7,473 nucleotides of DNA, taken from positions 1-7,473 of the forward strand of contig JAUPWJ010000039.1 in assembly GCA_030916575.1 (NCBI GenBank). Reading direction: 5' to 3'. The position numbers and the translations under genes were made by a program. The stretch is from Patescibacteria group bacterium (GTDB lineage Bacteria; Patescibacteriota; Minisyncoccia; Phycocordibacterales; UBA9973). Shown here one piece after another: positions 1 through 5,688 of this stretch. The stretch's first letter is position 1; each line of letters opens with the position of its first letter. Under the pieces are notes generated by a model that was not told the DNA's origin, ran no database searches, and saw nothing but the letters and a program-made list of their open reading frames with translations.

Positions 1-290
1 ATATTGTTTTTGCATCATCATATTTAAGTATTCTTGAGTCACTTGTACAAAAAAAATTAGTATTTTCTATTTTTCAAAATAATTTGAAGAAAGATTATTT
101 AAAAATGTCTCCATTAAATGATTTTGTTGTTTCGGCTGGTGATCCAATGTCAATTGTCCATGAATTAAAAAAGTATATTCTCAGTGAGAAATTGTGGAAT
201 AATAAAGTTGAAGAAGGCTATGACTTTGCAAGTAGGCAAACTTGGGAAAATGTTCTTCAGGTCTATAAAAAGCTATGGAGAATTAAATAA
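1..290 (+). CDS. GT4-type (GT-B fold) glycosyltransferase, C-terminal fragment, 5' end outside window
   Basis: The frame is open from the left edge (first full codon at position 3) to TAA at 288-290 and gives 95 visible residues. A TTG at 84 could be read as a start, but the open frame upstream encodes family sequence (ASSYLSILESL, then KKLVFS), so this is an internal codon of a larger gene. The visible part resembles the end of family-4 retaining glycosyltransferases. SSYLSILESL around residues 5-14, with Glu12, matches the end of the nucleotide-sugar-binding E-x7-E region; it is followed by a 'KKDYLKMSPLNDFVV' segment and a terminal helix rich in Trp and Tyr. The enzyme would transfer a sugar from a nucleotide donor on the cytoplasmic face. 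The donor-binding core and the N-terminal acceptor domain lie outside the window, so the substrate is unknown. Its stop codon directly abuts the stop of the convergent aminotransferase gene. Confidence 0.8.
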   Translation, partial: IVFASSYLSILESLVQKKLVFSIFQNNLKKDYLKMSPLNDFVVSAGDPMSIVHELKKYILSEKLWNNKVEEGYDFASRQTWENVLQVYKKLWRIK

Positions 291-1382
291 TTACTTGAAG
301 AATTTATTGACATGATCCACTACATACTCAATTTCTCTATTACTTAAGGAAGGATACATTGGAAGCGAAAGACATTCATCAGCATATTTTTCTGCATTTT
401 TAAAAGAACCTACCTTACCTTTCACTGCAGGTTGAAGATGTAGTGGTACAGGATAATGTATCCCAGTATGAATATTTTTTGATAGTAAATATTTTTTAAG
501 CAGATCTCTTTTAGGAGTTCTTATGACAAAGTTGTGATAATTTGTCACTATATTTTTTTCTTCTACAGGCAATTGAAGATGACTATTATCTAAATCTTTT
601 AAATACTTTTGAGCTATCTTTCTCCTATTTTGATTTTCCTTACTGAGTACTTGTAGTTTTTCATTTAGTACTGCTGCTTGAATTTCATCAAGTCTATTAT
701 TGAATCCATACATACTGTGAATGTATTTTTTGATTTGACCATGATTTCTCAGTAGCTGAATCTTCTTAAAAAGTGATGCATGAGAAGTAGTCACTGCACC
801 TGCTTCTCCAAATGCACCAAGATTTTTGCTTGGATAAAAAGAGAAAGCTGCAAAATCACCAAATGATCCCATGGGTTTTTTATTGTATGTACTGCCATGT
901 GCTTGACATGCATCTTCAATAAAAAAAAGATTGTATTTTTTTGAAATTCTTTTAATTTCGGTGACATCTGAGGGATACCCATTCATATGAACAGCTATAA
1001 TAGCTTTTGTTTTCTTGGAAAGTTTTTTTTCAATTTGGCTAGGATCAATATGAGGAGAGTCAGGTAGTGTATCTACAAAAATTGGTTTTGCTCCGAGGTG
1101 AACGATAGGAGAAAGTGTCGCAAAAAAACTCATTGCAGGGAGGATGATTTCATCTTCATTTTTTATTCCTAGAGCTTTACAACCGAGGTAGAGAGCATCG
1201 GTACCGGTTGAAACACCAATGGCATATTTTGTTTGAATGTATGATGAAAATAATTTTTCAAATTGTTCAACTTCTTGACCTGAAACAAATTGCCCAGATG
1301 AAATAATTGCTGCAATTTTTTTCTCAATTTTATTTTTGACATTTCTATCCAATTTGTTCACAGCAACGTGAGGGATTGTCAT
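291..1382 (-). CDS. DegT/DnrJ/EryC1 family PLP-dependent sugar-nucleotide aminotransferase
   Basis: This 363-residue protein is full length for the family and should move an amino group, usually from glutamate, onto a keto-sugar nucleotide in the cytoplasm. Visible motifs are STGTDAL at 58-64 (PLP phosphate binding), EDACQAHG at 156-163 with Asp157 contacting the PLP ring nitrogen, SFYPSKNLGAFGEAGA at 181-196 with Lys186 as the Schiff-base lysine, RNHGQ at 212-216, YGFNNRLDEIQAA at 225-237, and HYPVPLHLQPA near 309-319. A start at 1403 would add seven residues (MIQYFLY). I prefer 1382 because MTIPHVAVNKLD is the usual family N-terminus and because the 1403 ATG touches a promoter -10-like element. 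No Shine-Dalgarno is seen. The gene diverges from a sugar-nucleotide dehydrogenase, and an acetyltransferase lies nearby, so 3-amino sugar formation (WbpE/GnnB-like) is likely; FdtB/QdtB-like activity is an alternative. Confidence 0.93.
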   Translation of the reverse strand: MTIPHVAVNKLDRNVKNKIEKKIAAIISSGQFVSGQEVEQFEKLFSSYIQTKYAIGVSTGTDALYLGCKALGIKNEDEIILPAMSFFATLSPIVHLGAKPIFVDTLPDSPHIDPSQIEKKLSKKTKAIIAVHMNGYPSDVTEIKRISKKYNLFFIEDACQAHGSTYNKKPMGSFGDFAAFSFYPSKNLGAFGEAGAVTTSHASLFKKIQLLRNHGQIKKYIHSMYGFNNRLDEIQAAVLNEKLQVLSKENQNRRKIAQKYLKDLDNSHLQLPVEEKNIVTNYHNFVIRTPKRDLLKKYLLSKNIHTGIHYPVPLHLQPAVKGKVGSFKNAEKYADECLSLPMYPSLSNREIEYVVDHVNKFFK

Positions 1383-1403
1383 ATATAAGAAGTATTGTAT
1401 CAT
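1376..1403 (+). promoter_or_regulatory. Candidate sigma70-type promoter for the six-gene operon
   Basis: TTGTCA (1376-1381, 5 of 6 to TTGACA) and TATCAT (1398-1403, 5 of 6 to TATAAT) are separated by 16 bases. Transcription would begin near 1410, about 20 bases upstream of the ATG at 1430. The -35 overlaps the first codons of the divergent aminotransferase gene, and the -10 shares two bases (1398-1399) with the candidate opposite-strand -10. It also argues against the longer dehydrogenase reading frame from TTG at 1376, because that codon would lie upstream of the transcript. Confidence 0.45.
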
Positions 1404-1422
1404 CGAGCTATTTTTGCTACAA
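1394..1422 (-). promoter_or_regulatory. Candidate sigma70-type promoter for the aminotransferase gene
   Basis: On the minus strand, TTGTAG (plus positions 1417-1422, 3 of 6 to TTGACA) and TACAAT (1394-1399, 5 of 6 to TATAAT) are separated by exactly 17 bases. Transcription would start near 1387, leaving a leader of only about five bases before the ATG at 1382, so the transcript would be nearly leaderless. This fits the absence of a Shine-Dalgarno. The weak -35 and AT-rich background make this a tentative call. Confidence 0.35.
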
Positions 1423-1429
1423 CTACAGA

Positions 1430-2434
1430 ATGAAGAAGCTAAAAGGCGCAGTTATAGGACTTGGATATTGGGGTCCAAATATCGTCAGGAATTTCTTAAA
1501 AATCCCAGATGTCGAGCTTGTGAGTATCTGTGATATTAGTAAAAAAAGTATTGAAAATGCAAAATTAAGTTTTCCTCCTATGGAGATGACCACTGATCCA
1601 GATAAGATTTTTGCAAATGATGAAATTGATTTTGTCTCTATTGCAACTCCTGTATCGACACATTTTGAGTTGGCACTTAGGGCTTTGGATAGTGGAAAAC
1701 ATGTTCTTCTTGAAAAACCGATGACATTATCTTCATCTGAAGCTAAAAAATTGATAAAAAAGGCTGAAATGATGAATAAAATACTTATGGTAGGCCATAC
1801 ATTTCTTTATGCAGACTCAATACAAAAAATTAAGAAAATGATTGAAAATAAAAACTTTGGCGAGGTACTTTACTTTGATAGCACAAGAGTCAATTTGGGT
1901 AAATTTCAATCTGACGTCAATGTTGTTTGGGATCTTGCTCCTCATGACTTTTCTATTCTTCAATATCTTTTTGGATCTCCTCAATCAATACATGTTCTTG
2001 GATCTTCACATATTTCCAAAAAAAAATTAGAAATTGCTCATATATATCTTAAGTATACAAATAATTTTATTTGTCATATTCATGTTAGTTGGTTATCTCC
2101 ACTGAAAATAAGATCGATTTTAATTGGTGGGACGAAAAAAATGATTAGTTATGATGATATTGCGCCAAGTGAAAAGATAAAACTTTATGAGAAAAGTGTC
2201 AGTATAAATAAATCAGAAGTTACTCCATTTTCACCAGCGTATAGAAGTGGAAATGTTATTATTCCGCATCTGTCTCAGAAAGAAGCACTCCTTACAGAGT
2301 TAGAACATTTTGTTTACTGCATTAAAAAAAATAAAAAGCCACTTTCTTCAGGAGAAGATGGACTTGAGGTAGTGAAAATGCTTGAGGCATGTGACAAATC
2401 GTTAGTAATGAAAAAGGAAGTTTCATATGTATGA
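1430..2434 (+). CDS. Gfo/Idh/MocA family NAD(P)-dependent sugar-nucleotide dehydrogenase
   Basis: This 334-residue protein is the usual size for the family. An N-terminal Rossmann fold carries the dinucleotide-binding GLGYWGPN at 10-17, and an acidic residue (Asp35 in ICDI) ends beta-2, as expected for NAD(H) preference. EKP at 95-97 holds the conserved Lys96. GHTFLYADS at 122-130 and WDLAPHD at 167-173 supply the catalytic-region Asp168 and His172 of the C-terminal domain. The likely reaction is oxidation of a ring hydroxyl, often C3, of a UDP- or dTDP-sugar, giving the keto substrate for the divergent aminotransferase. A longer frame begins at TTG 1376, but its extra 18 residues (starting MSYIRSIVSSS) are not family-like and overlap the aminotransferase coding region. 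No Shine-Dalgarno precedes 1430. WbpB- or GnnA-type function is inferred; by memory the sequence is not close to Pseudomonas WbpB, so the exact substrate is open. Confidence 0.92.
   Translation: MKKLKGAVIGLGYWGPNIVRNFLKIPDVELVSICDISKKSIENAKLSFPPMEMTTDPDKIFANDEIDFVSIATPVSTHFELALRALDSGKHVLLEKPMTLSSSEAKKLIKKAEMMNKILMVGHTFLYADSIQKIKKMIENKNFGEVLYFDSTRVNLGKFQSDVNVVWDLAPHDFSILQYLFGSPQSIHVLGSSHISKKKLEIAHIYLKYTNNFICHIHVSWLSPLKIRSILIGGTKKMISYDDIAPSEKIKLYEKSVSINKSEVTPFSPAYRSGNVIIPHLSQKEALLTELEHFVYCIKKNKKPLSSGEDGLEVVKMLEACDKSLVMKKEVSYV
2415..2418 (+). promoter_or_regulatory. Weak Shine-Dalgarno for the first GT2 gene
   Basis: AGGA inside AAAAAGGAAG lies 12 bases upstream of the ATG at 2431, within the end of the dehydrogenase gene. 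The spacing is long, so coupling through the ATGA overlap may matter more. Confidence 0.3.
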
Positions 2435-3123
2435 AAAATAAATCATCATTATCCGTAGTTATCCCCACATACAATGACCAAAAAACTATCAATGCACAAC
2501 TAGTATCAGTTATTGACGTTCTTGAAAAGTTAGATATTTTTTGGGAGGTTATTATTGCAAATGACTGTAGTACTGATAATACAAAAAATATATTAAAGAA
2601 ATTTGTTCAAAATAAAAAAATAAGAATATTAAATAATAGTCGTAATAAAGGAATAAGTAAGAATATTAAGTATCTTTATTCAAAAGCGAAATGCGAATAC
2701 GTATTATTATTTAGTGTTGATGGTAATTGGAGAACTACTAATATCGCATCACTTTATAATGCGGCAATAAAAAATAGTGCTGATATTGTAATTGGAGAGC
2801 GTAAGGAAAAATACTTGTCAATCTCAAGAAAAGTTATATCTTTTTTGTATAGATATTTAACATTTCTATTTTTTGCAGTTGATGTTATTGATCCAGGTAG
2901 TATCAAGTGTTTTAAGAACAATGTCTATAAAAACATTAAGTTATATTCAAAAAGCATATATTTTGAAGCTGAATTAATAATAAAAGCAAAAAAAAATGGA
3001 TATAAAGTTATTTCAGTACCTGTTCGATATACGACTGAAAGAAATGAAAAAAGTAGTGTCAATCTTCAGCTCCTCTTTGAGTCTGTACGTGACCTCATAA
3101 AACTTCGTATAATTGGAGTATGA
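2431..3123 (+). CDS. GT2 family glycosyltransferase, DPM1/ArnC-like soluble type
   Basis: This 230-residue GT-A-fold protein has the typical start LSVVIPTYND at 7-16, the nucleotide-binding NDCSTDNT at 44-51 (usual form DDGSTDNT), LLFSVDGNW at 92-100, DPGSIKCF at 154-161, and an end resembling YFEAELIIKAKKNGYKVISVPV (178-198) followed by an ERNEKSSVN loop. This order fits dolichyl/polyprenyl-phosphate sugar synthases, which load a sugar from a nucleotide donor onto a lipid phosphate at the cytoplasmic face. There is one hydrophobic stretch near 135-150 but no C-terminal membrane helices. Oddly, the metal-binding DxD reads S95-V-D97, so the first Asp is replaced by Ser. Its middle is unusually AT-rich. 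It starts on the ATGA shared with the dehydrogenase stop. An ordinary side-chain glycosyltransferase remains possible. Confidence 0.85.
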   Translation: MKNKSSLSVVIPTYNDQKTINAQLVSVIDVLEKLDIFWEVIIANDCSTDNTKNILKKFVQNKKIRILNNSRNKGISKNIKYLYSKAKCEYVLLFSVDGNWRTTNIASLYNAAIKNSADIVIGERKEKYLSISRKVISFLYRYLTFLFFAVDVIDPGSIKCFKNNVYKNIKLYSKSIYFEAELIIKAKKNGYKVISVPVRYTTERNEKSSVNLQLLFESVRDLIKLRIIGV

Positions 3124-3581
3124 ATTTGTCAATAATTTCTGAATGTAAAATTGGTGAAGGAACCATTATCCACAATTTTGTAAATTTATATGGATGTTCA
3201 ATTGGAGAGAATTCAATGATAGGCTCATTTGTAGAAATTCAAAAAGGTGTCGTTGTTGGCAATTTAGTAAAGATACAGTCACACTCTTTTATATGTGAGG
3301 GTGTGGAAATTGAAGATGAGGTCTTCGTTGGGCATCATGTTGTTTTTACAAATGATAAGTATCCGAAAGCTGCCAAGAACGGAAAATTAGTAGGAAGTGA
3401 TGATTGGACAATGCAGAACACACTGGTAAAAAAAGGAGCATCAATTGGTTCAAATGCTACAATTTTACCTGGAATAACAATTGGTGAAGGTGCTGTCGTT
3501 GGAGCAGGAAGTGTCGTTGTAAGAGATGTTAAAGCACACTCTGTTGTTGTAGGGAATCCTGCCACTGAAATTCATATATGA
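3120..3581 (+). CDS. Left-handed beta-helix sugar-nucleotide N-acyltransferase (WbpD/WlbB/FdtC-like)
   Basis: This compact 153-residue protein is made of hexapeptide repeats with small hydrophobic residues at every sixth position, e.g. CKIGEGTIIH (9-18), CSIGENSMIGSFVEI (26-40), VVVGNLVKI (44-52), VEIEDEVFVGHHVVFTND (62-79), and ASIGSNATILPGITIGEGAVVGAGSVV (107-133). A loop of about 20 residues (79-98) interrupts the helix before NTLVKKGASIG, as in WbpD/WlbB and FdtC/QdtC, where it helps form the active site between subunits of a trimer. The ending HSVVVGNPA (140-148) is typical of the acyl-CoA-binding edge. The likely reaction is acetyl transfer from acetyl-CoA to the 3-amino group of a sugar nucleotide made by the dehydrogenase and aminotransferase. 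The start shares ATGA with the previous gene; a GGAG only one base upstream is too close to serve as a normal ribosome site. Confidence 0.9.
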   Translation: MNLSIISECKIGEGTIIHNFVNLYGCSIGENSMIGSFVEIQKGVVVGNLVKIQSHSFICEGVEIEDEVFVGHHVVFTNDKYPKAAKNGKLVGSDDWTMQNTLVKKGASIGSNATILPGITIGEGAVVGAGSVVVRDVKAHSVVVGNPATEIHI

Positions 3582-4768
3582 ACGTAAGAATAATTACATT
3601 ATTTCTTTCAGCACTTTTATTTATTCTCATTGGGAATAATTTTTTTCATGCTGTTACAGAAAATACAATTGATGGAGACAGTAAAGACTATCATATTCCA
3701 TTGGCAGAACGAATCATTGACGGAACTGCAATGAATTTACCGCTTGGATTGAACACGGCCATGTATTACCCGGGTTCATCTGAAGCAATTTTATCTCTTT
3801 TTATTTTGGCAGATATACCCTTAAGGTTGTACAATTTTTTTTCTTGGTTGTTACTTATTTTTGTTTTATTTCATTTTGCAAAATTGGTACTTAAGAATTC
3901 ATATCATTCTTATATTTTTGCAATTACCTTTGCTACCGTTCAGTCTGTACAGCGACACATTTTTACTCAAGGGATCGATATCTGGATGGCCATCTATTTT
4001 TTTGTCTCTGTTATCCTCCTTGAAAATCCAAAAAAGTCATCTCGGTATTTTATTTTTCTTGGAATTATCTTGGGAATGTTGCTAGGCTCAAAATCAAATG
4101 GTTTTCTCTTCCTTGGGATACTGATGATTGTCTACTTTAATAATGTAAAAAAGTATCTTTCATTTAAATATACTTCACTCGCAGTTCTTTGTGGTCTGTT
4201 AAGTGGCGGAATATGGTATGTCAGAAATATTATCTTATATAAGAATCCATTGTATCCGGCAAATATTCCATTCTTTAAAGGTGCAGACGGTTTTCCTTTG
4301 CAAGATATGATGTTTTGGAAAACACCATTTATTTATTCTGATGGCTTATATAAAATTGCTGAGGCCATGATTTCAGAATACTTATTTATATCTGTGACAA
4401 TAATCATTTTTATGTGTTTTATCATATTGGTAAAAATGAAGAAAATTATAATTAATTCAACAATGAAAAGATTAATTAATCTTACTTTTCTTATGTTTAT
4501 AATTTCACTTCTTTTTCCTATTCCCACAACAAGCATAATCTCAAATATGAGATATCTCTACCCGCTTTTTATACTCACTTATATTTGTACATATTATTTT
4601 TTACTCAAACTTAAATATGATTGGATTATTGTAGGATTTTCTTTAGTTAATGTTGCACTTATATTTAGTCATATTGGATATCAACCAAAATTATTCATTT
4701 TATGTGGAATATTTTTTGTAATAATTATGTTTGCTTTCAAAAACAAATTTAATTTATTTAAAATATGA
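3578..4768 (+). CDS. Multi-pass membrane protein, probable GT-C fold (GT39/ArnT-like) glycosyltransferase
   Basis: This 396-residue, strongly hydrophobic protein has roughly 11-12 predicted membrane segments by eye (about 4-22, 66-81, 87-106, 112-127, 134-148, 157-171, 176-188, 198-218, 268-287, 300-315, 325-344, 348-364 and 371-388). After the first helix comes an extracytoplasmic loop with IDGDSKDYHIPLAERIIDG (31-49). Its acidic residues Asp32, Asp34 and Asp37, with YH, resemble the catalytic first-loop motif of GT-C enzymes. GGIWYVRNIILYKNPLYP (210-227) matches the 'WYxRNxxxxGNPxYP' segment common in such proteins. GT-C enzymes take sugar from polyprenyl-phosphate donors on the outer membrane face. 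It is shorter than most GT39 members (often 450-700 residues) and appears to lack a large C-terminal soluble domain. A Wzy-like polymerase role is an alternative. Function is inferred from topology and two motifs; substrate unknown. Confidence 0.7.
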   Translation: MNVRIITLFLSALLFILIGNNFFHAVTENTIDGDSKDYHIPLAERIIDGTAMNLPLGLNTAMYYPGSSEAILSLFILADIPLRLYNFFSWLLLIFVLFHFAKLVLKNSYHSYIFAITFATVQSVQRHIFTQGIDIWMAIYFFVSVILLENPKKSSRYFIFLGIILGMLLGSKSNGFLFLGILMIVYFNNVKKYLSFKYTSLAVLCGLLSGGIWYVRNIILYKNPLYPANIPFFKGADGFPLQDMMFWKTPFIYSDGLYKIAEAMISEYLFISVTIIIFMCFIILVKMKKIIINSTMKRLINLTFLMFIISLLFPIPTTSIISNMRYLYPLFILTYICTYYFLLKLKYDWIIVGFSLVNVALIFSHIGYQPKLFILCGIFFVIIMFAFKNKFNLFKI

Positions 4769-5688
4769 AATCATCACTTGTCGTTACCGTTCTTAATGAG
4801 GAATTTACAATCTCTAAGCTTCTTGAATCAATAAAATATCAAACAGTTCTACCGGATGAAGTAGTTGTGGTTGACGGTGGATCGGATGATAATACAGTAA
4901 AAATACTCAAAGAATTTCAGAAAAACCATTCAGAAATAAATTTTAAAGTTATTATTAAAAAAGGAAATAGATCTATTGGTCGAAACGAAGGTATAAAAAA
5001 TGCATGTGGTGACATTATTCTGATTACAGATGCAGGTTGTCTTTTAGATAAAAATTGGGTTAAAGAGATATCAAAGCCATTTGAAAATACGTTGATCGAT
5101 GTTGTTGCAGGATATTACAAGGGTGTTGCAACGAGTTCATTTCAAAGAGCACTTATACCTTATGTTTTAGTTATGCCAGATAAAATAGATAGAAATAATT
5201 TTCTTCCTGCAACGAGATCAATGGCATTGAAAAAAGATGTGTGGCTTGAGCTTGGAGGTTTTAATACATCACTGTCACATAATGAAGATTATATCTTTGC
5301 AAGAAATATAAAGAAGAATAATAAAAATATTTATTTTGCATCAAAAGCAATTGTTTACTGGATTCCAAGAAATTCATTCCGCTCTTCTTTCACTATGTTT
5401 TGTCGATTTGCGTACGGAGACATTGAAGCAGGTGTTTTAAGGCCAAAAGTATTGATGATTTTTCTTCGATATTTTTTGGCTATAACATTATTATTTTATT
5501 CATTTATTACAAGTAATCTCACTTTATTGGGAATTCTTATTCTATTTATGTTGCTATATATATTATGGGCAATAAATAAAAACAAAAAATATATGAGCAA
5601 AAAAACTGATTTGTTATACCTCCCAAGTATTCAAATACTATCCGATCTTGCTGTAATGTATGGGAGTGTGAAAGGATATCTAAAATAA
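4765..5688 (+). CDS. GT2 family glycosyltransferase with C-terminal membrane anchor
   Basis: This 307-residue protein has a GT-A domain followed by two membrane helices (about 231-248 and 252-271). Motifs are VTVLNEE at 7-13, the nucleotide-binding VVDGGSDDNT at 35-44, NRSIGRNEGI at 68-77, the donor/metal site TDAGC at 88-92, a substrate segment LELGGFNTSLSHNEDYIFA at 161-179 with the catalytic-type Glu174-Asp175 pair, and SFRSSFTMFCRFAYGD near 204-219 at the interface helix. It should add a nucleotide-activated sugar to a growing lipid-linked oligosaccharide on the inner face. The DxD equivalent is D-A-G, a variant I recall as common in this subgroup. It overlaps the GT-C-like gene by ATGA and has no Shine-Dalgarno; the upstream bases are almost pure A/T. 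A processive synthase is unlikely, since only two helices are present and a clear QxxRW is missing. Confidence 0.88.
   Translation: MKSSLVVTVLNEEFTISKLLESIKYQTVLPDEVVVVDGGSDDNTVKILKEFQKNHSEINFKVIIKKGNRSIGRNEGIKNACGDIILITDAGCLLDKNWVKEISKPFENTLIDVVAGYYKGVATSSFQRALIPYVLVMPDKIDRNNFLPATRSMALKKDVWLELGGFNTSLSHNEDYIFARNIKKNNKNIYFASKAIVYWIPRNSFRSSFTMFCRFAYGDIEAGVLRPKVLMIFLRYFLAITLLFYSFITSNLTLLGILILFMLLYILWAINKNKKYMSKKTDLLYLPSIQILSDLAVMYGSVKGYLK
5672..5676 (+). promoter_or_regulatory. Shine-Dalgarno-like AAGGA for the flippase gene
   Basis: AAGGA ends 11 bases before the ATG at 5688, inside the last codons of the preceding GT2. It is the best ribosome site in the operon and supports the ATG in TAATG as the flippase start. 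Confidence 0.4.

Noticed and set aside
84..290. Independent 68-residue gene starting at TTG 84
   Set aside because: The frame stays open to the left edge and encodes conserved glycosyltransferase sequence before this codon.
791..982. Short frames inside genes at 791-982 (-), 1842-2030 (+), 3861-4085 (+) and 4333-4536 (-)
   Set aside because: All are out-of-frame or antisense shadows of well-supported genes, with no family motifs.
1336..1341. Perfect TTGACA -35 hexamer
   Set aside because: No TATAAT-like element occurs 16-18 bases downstream (that region reads TCACAGCA), and it lies inside the aminotransferase coding region.
1383..1403. Longer aminotransferase start at 1403
   Set aside because: It adds only MIQYFLY, touches a candidate -10, and has no ribosome site; the Met at 1382 fits the family better.
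1376..1429. Longer dehydrogenase start at TTG 1376, adding 18 residues
   Set aside because: The extension is not family-like, overlaps the divergent aminotransferase start, and sits on a candidate -35; MKKLKGAVIGLGYWG from 1430 is a normal family N-terminus.
3335..3565. Minus-strand 76-residue frame inside the acyltransferase
   Set aside because: It mirrors hexapeptide-repeat codons, has a low-complexity Thr/Pro/Phe composition, and lies within a well-supported gene.
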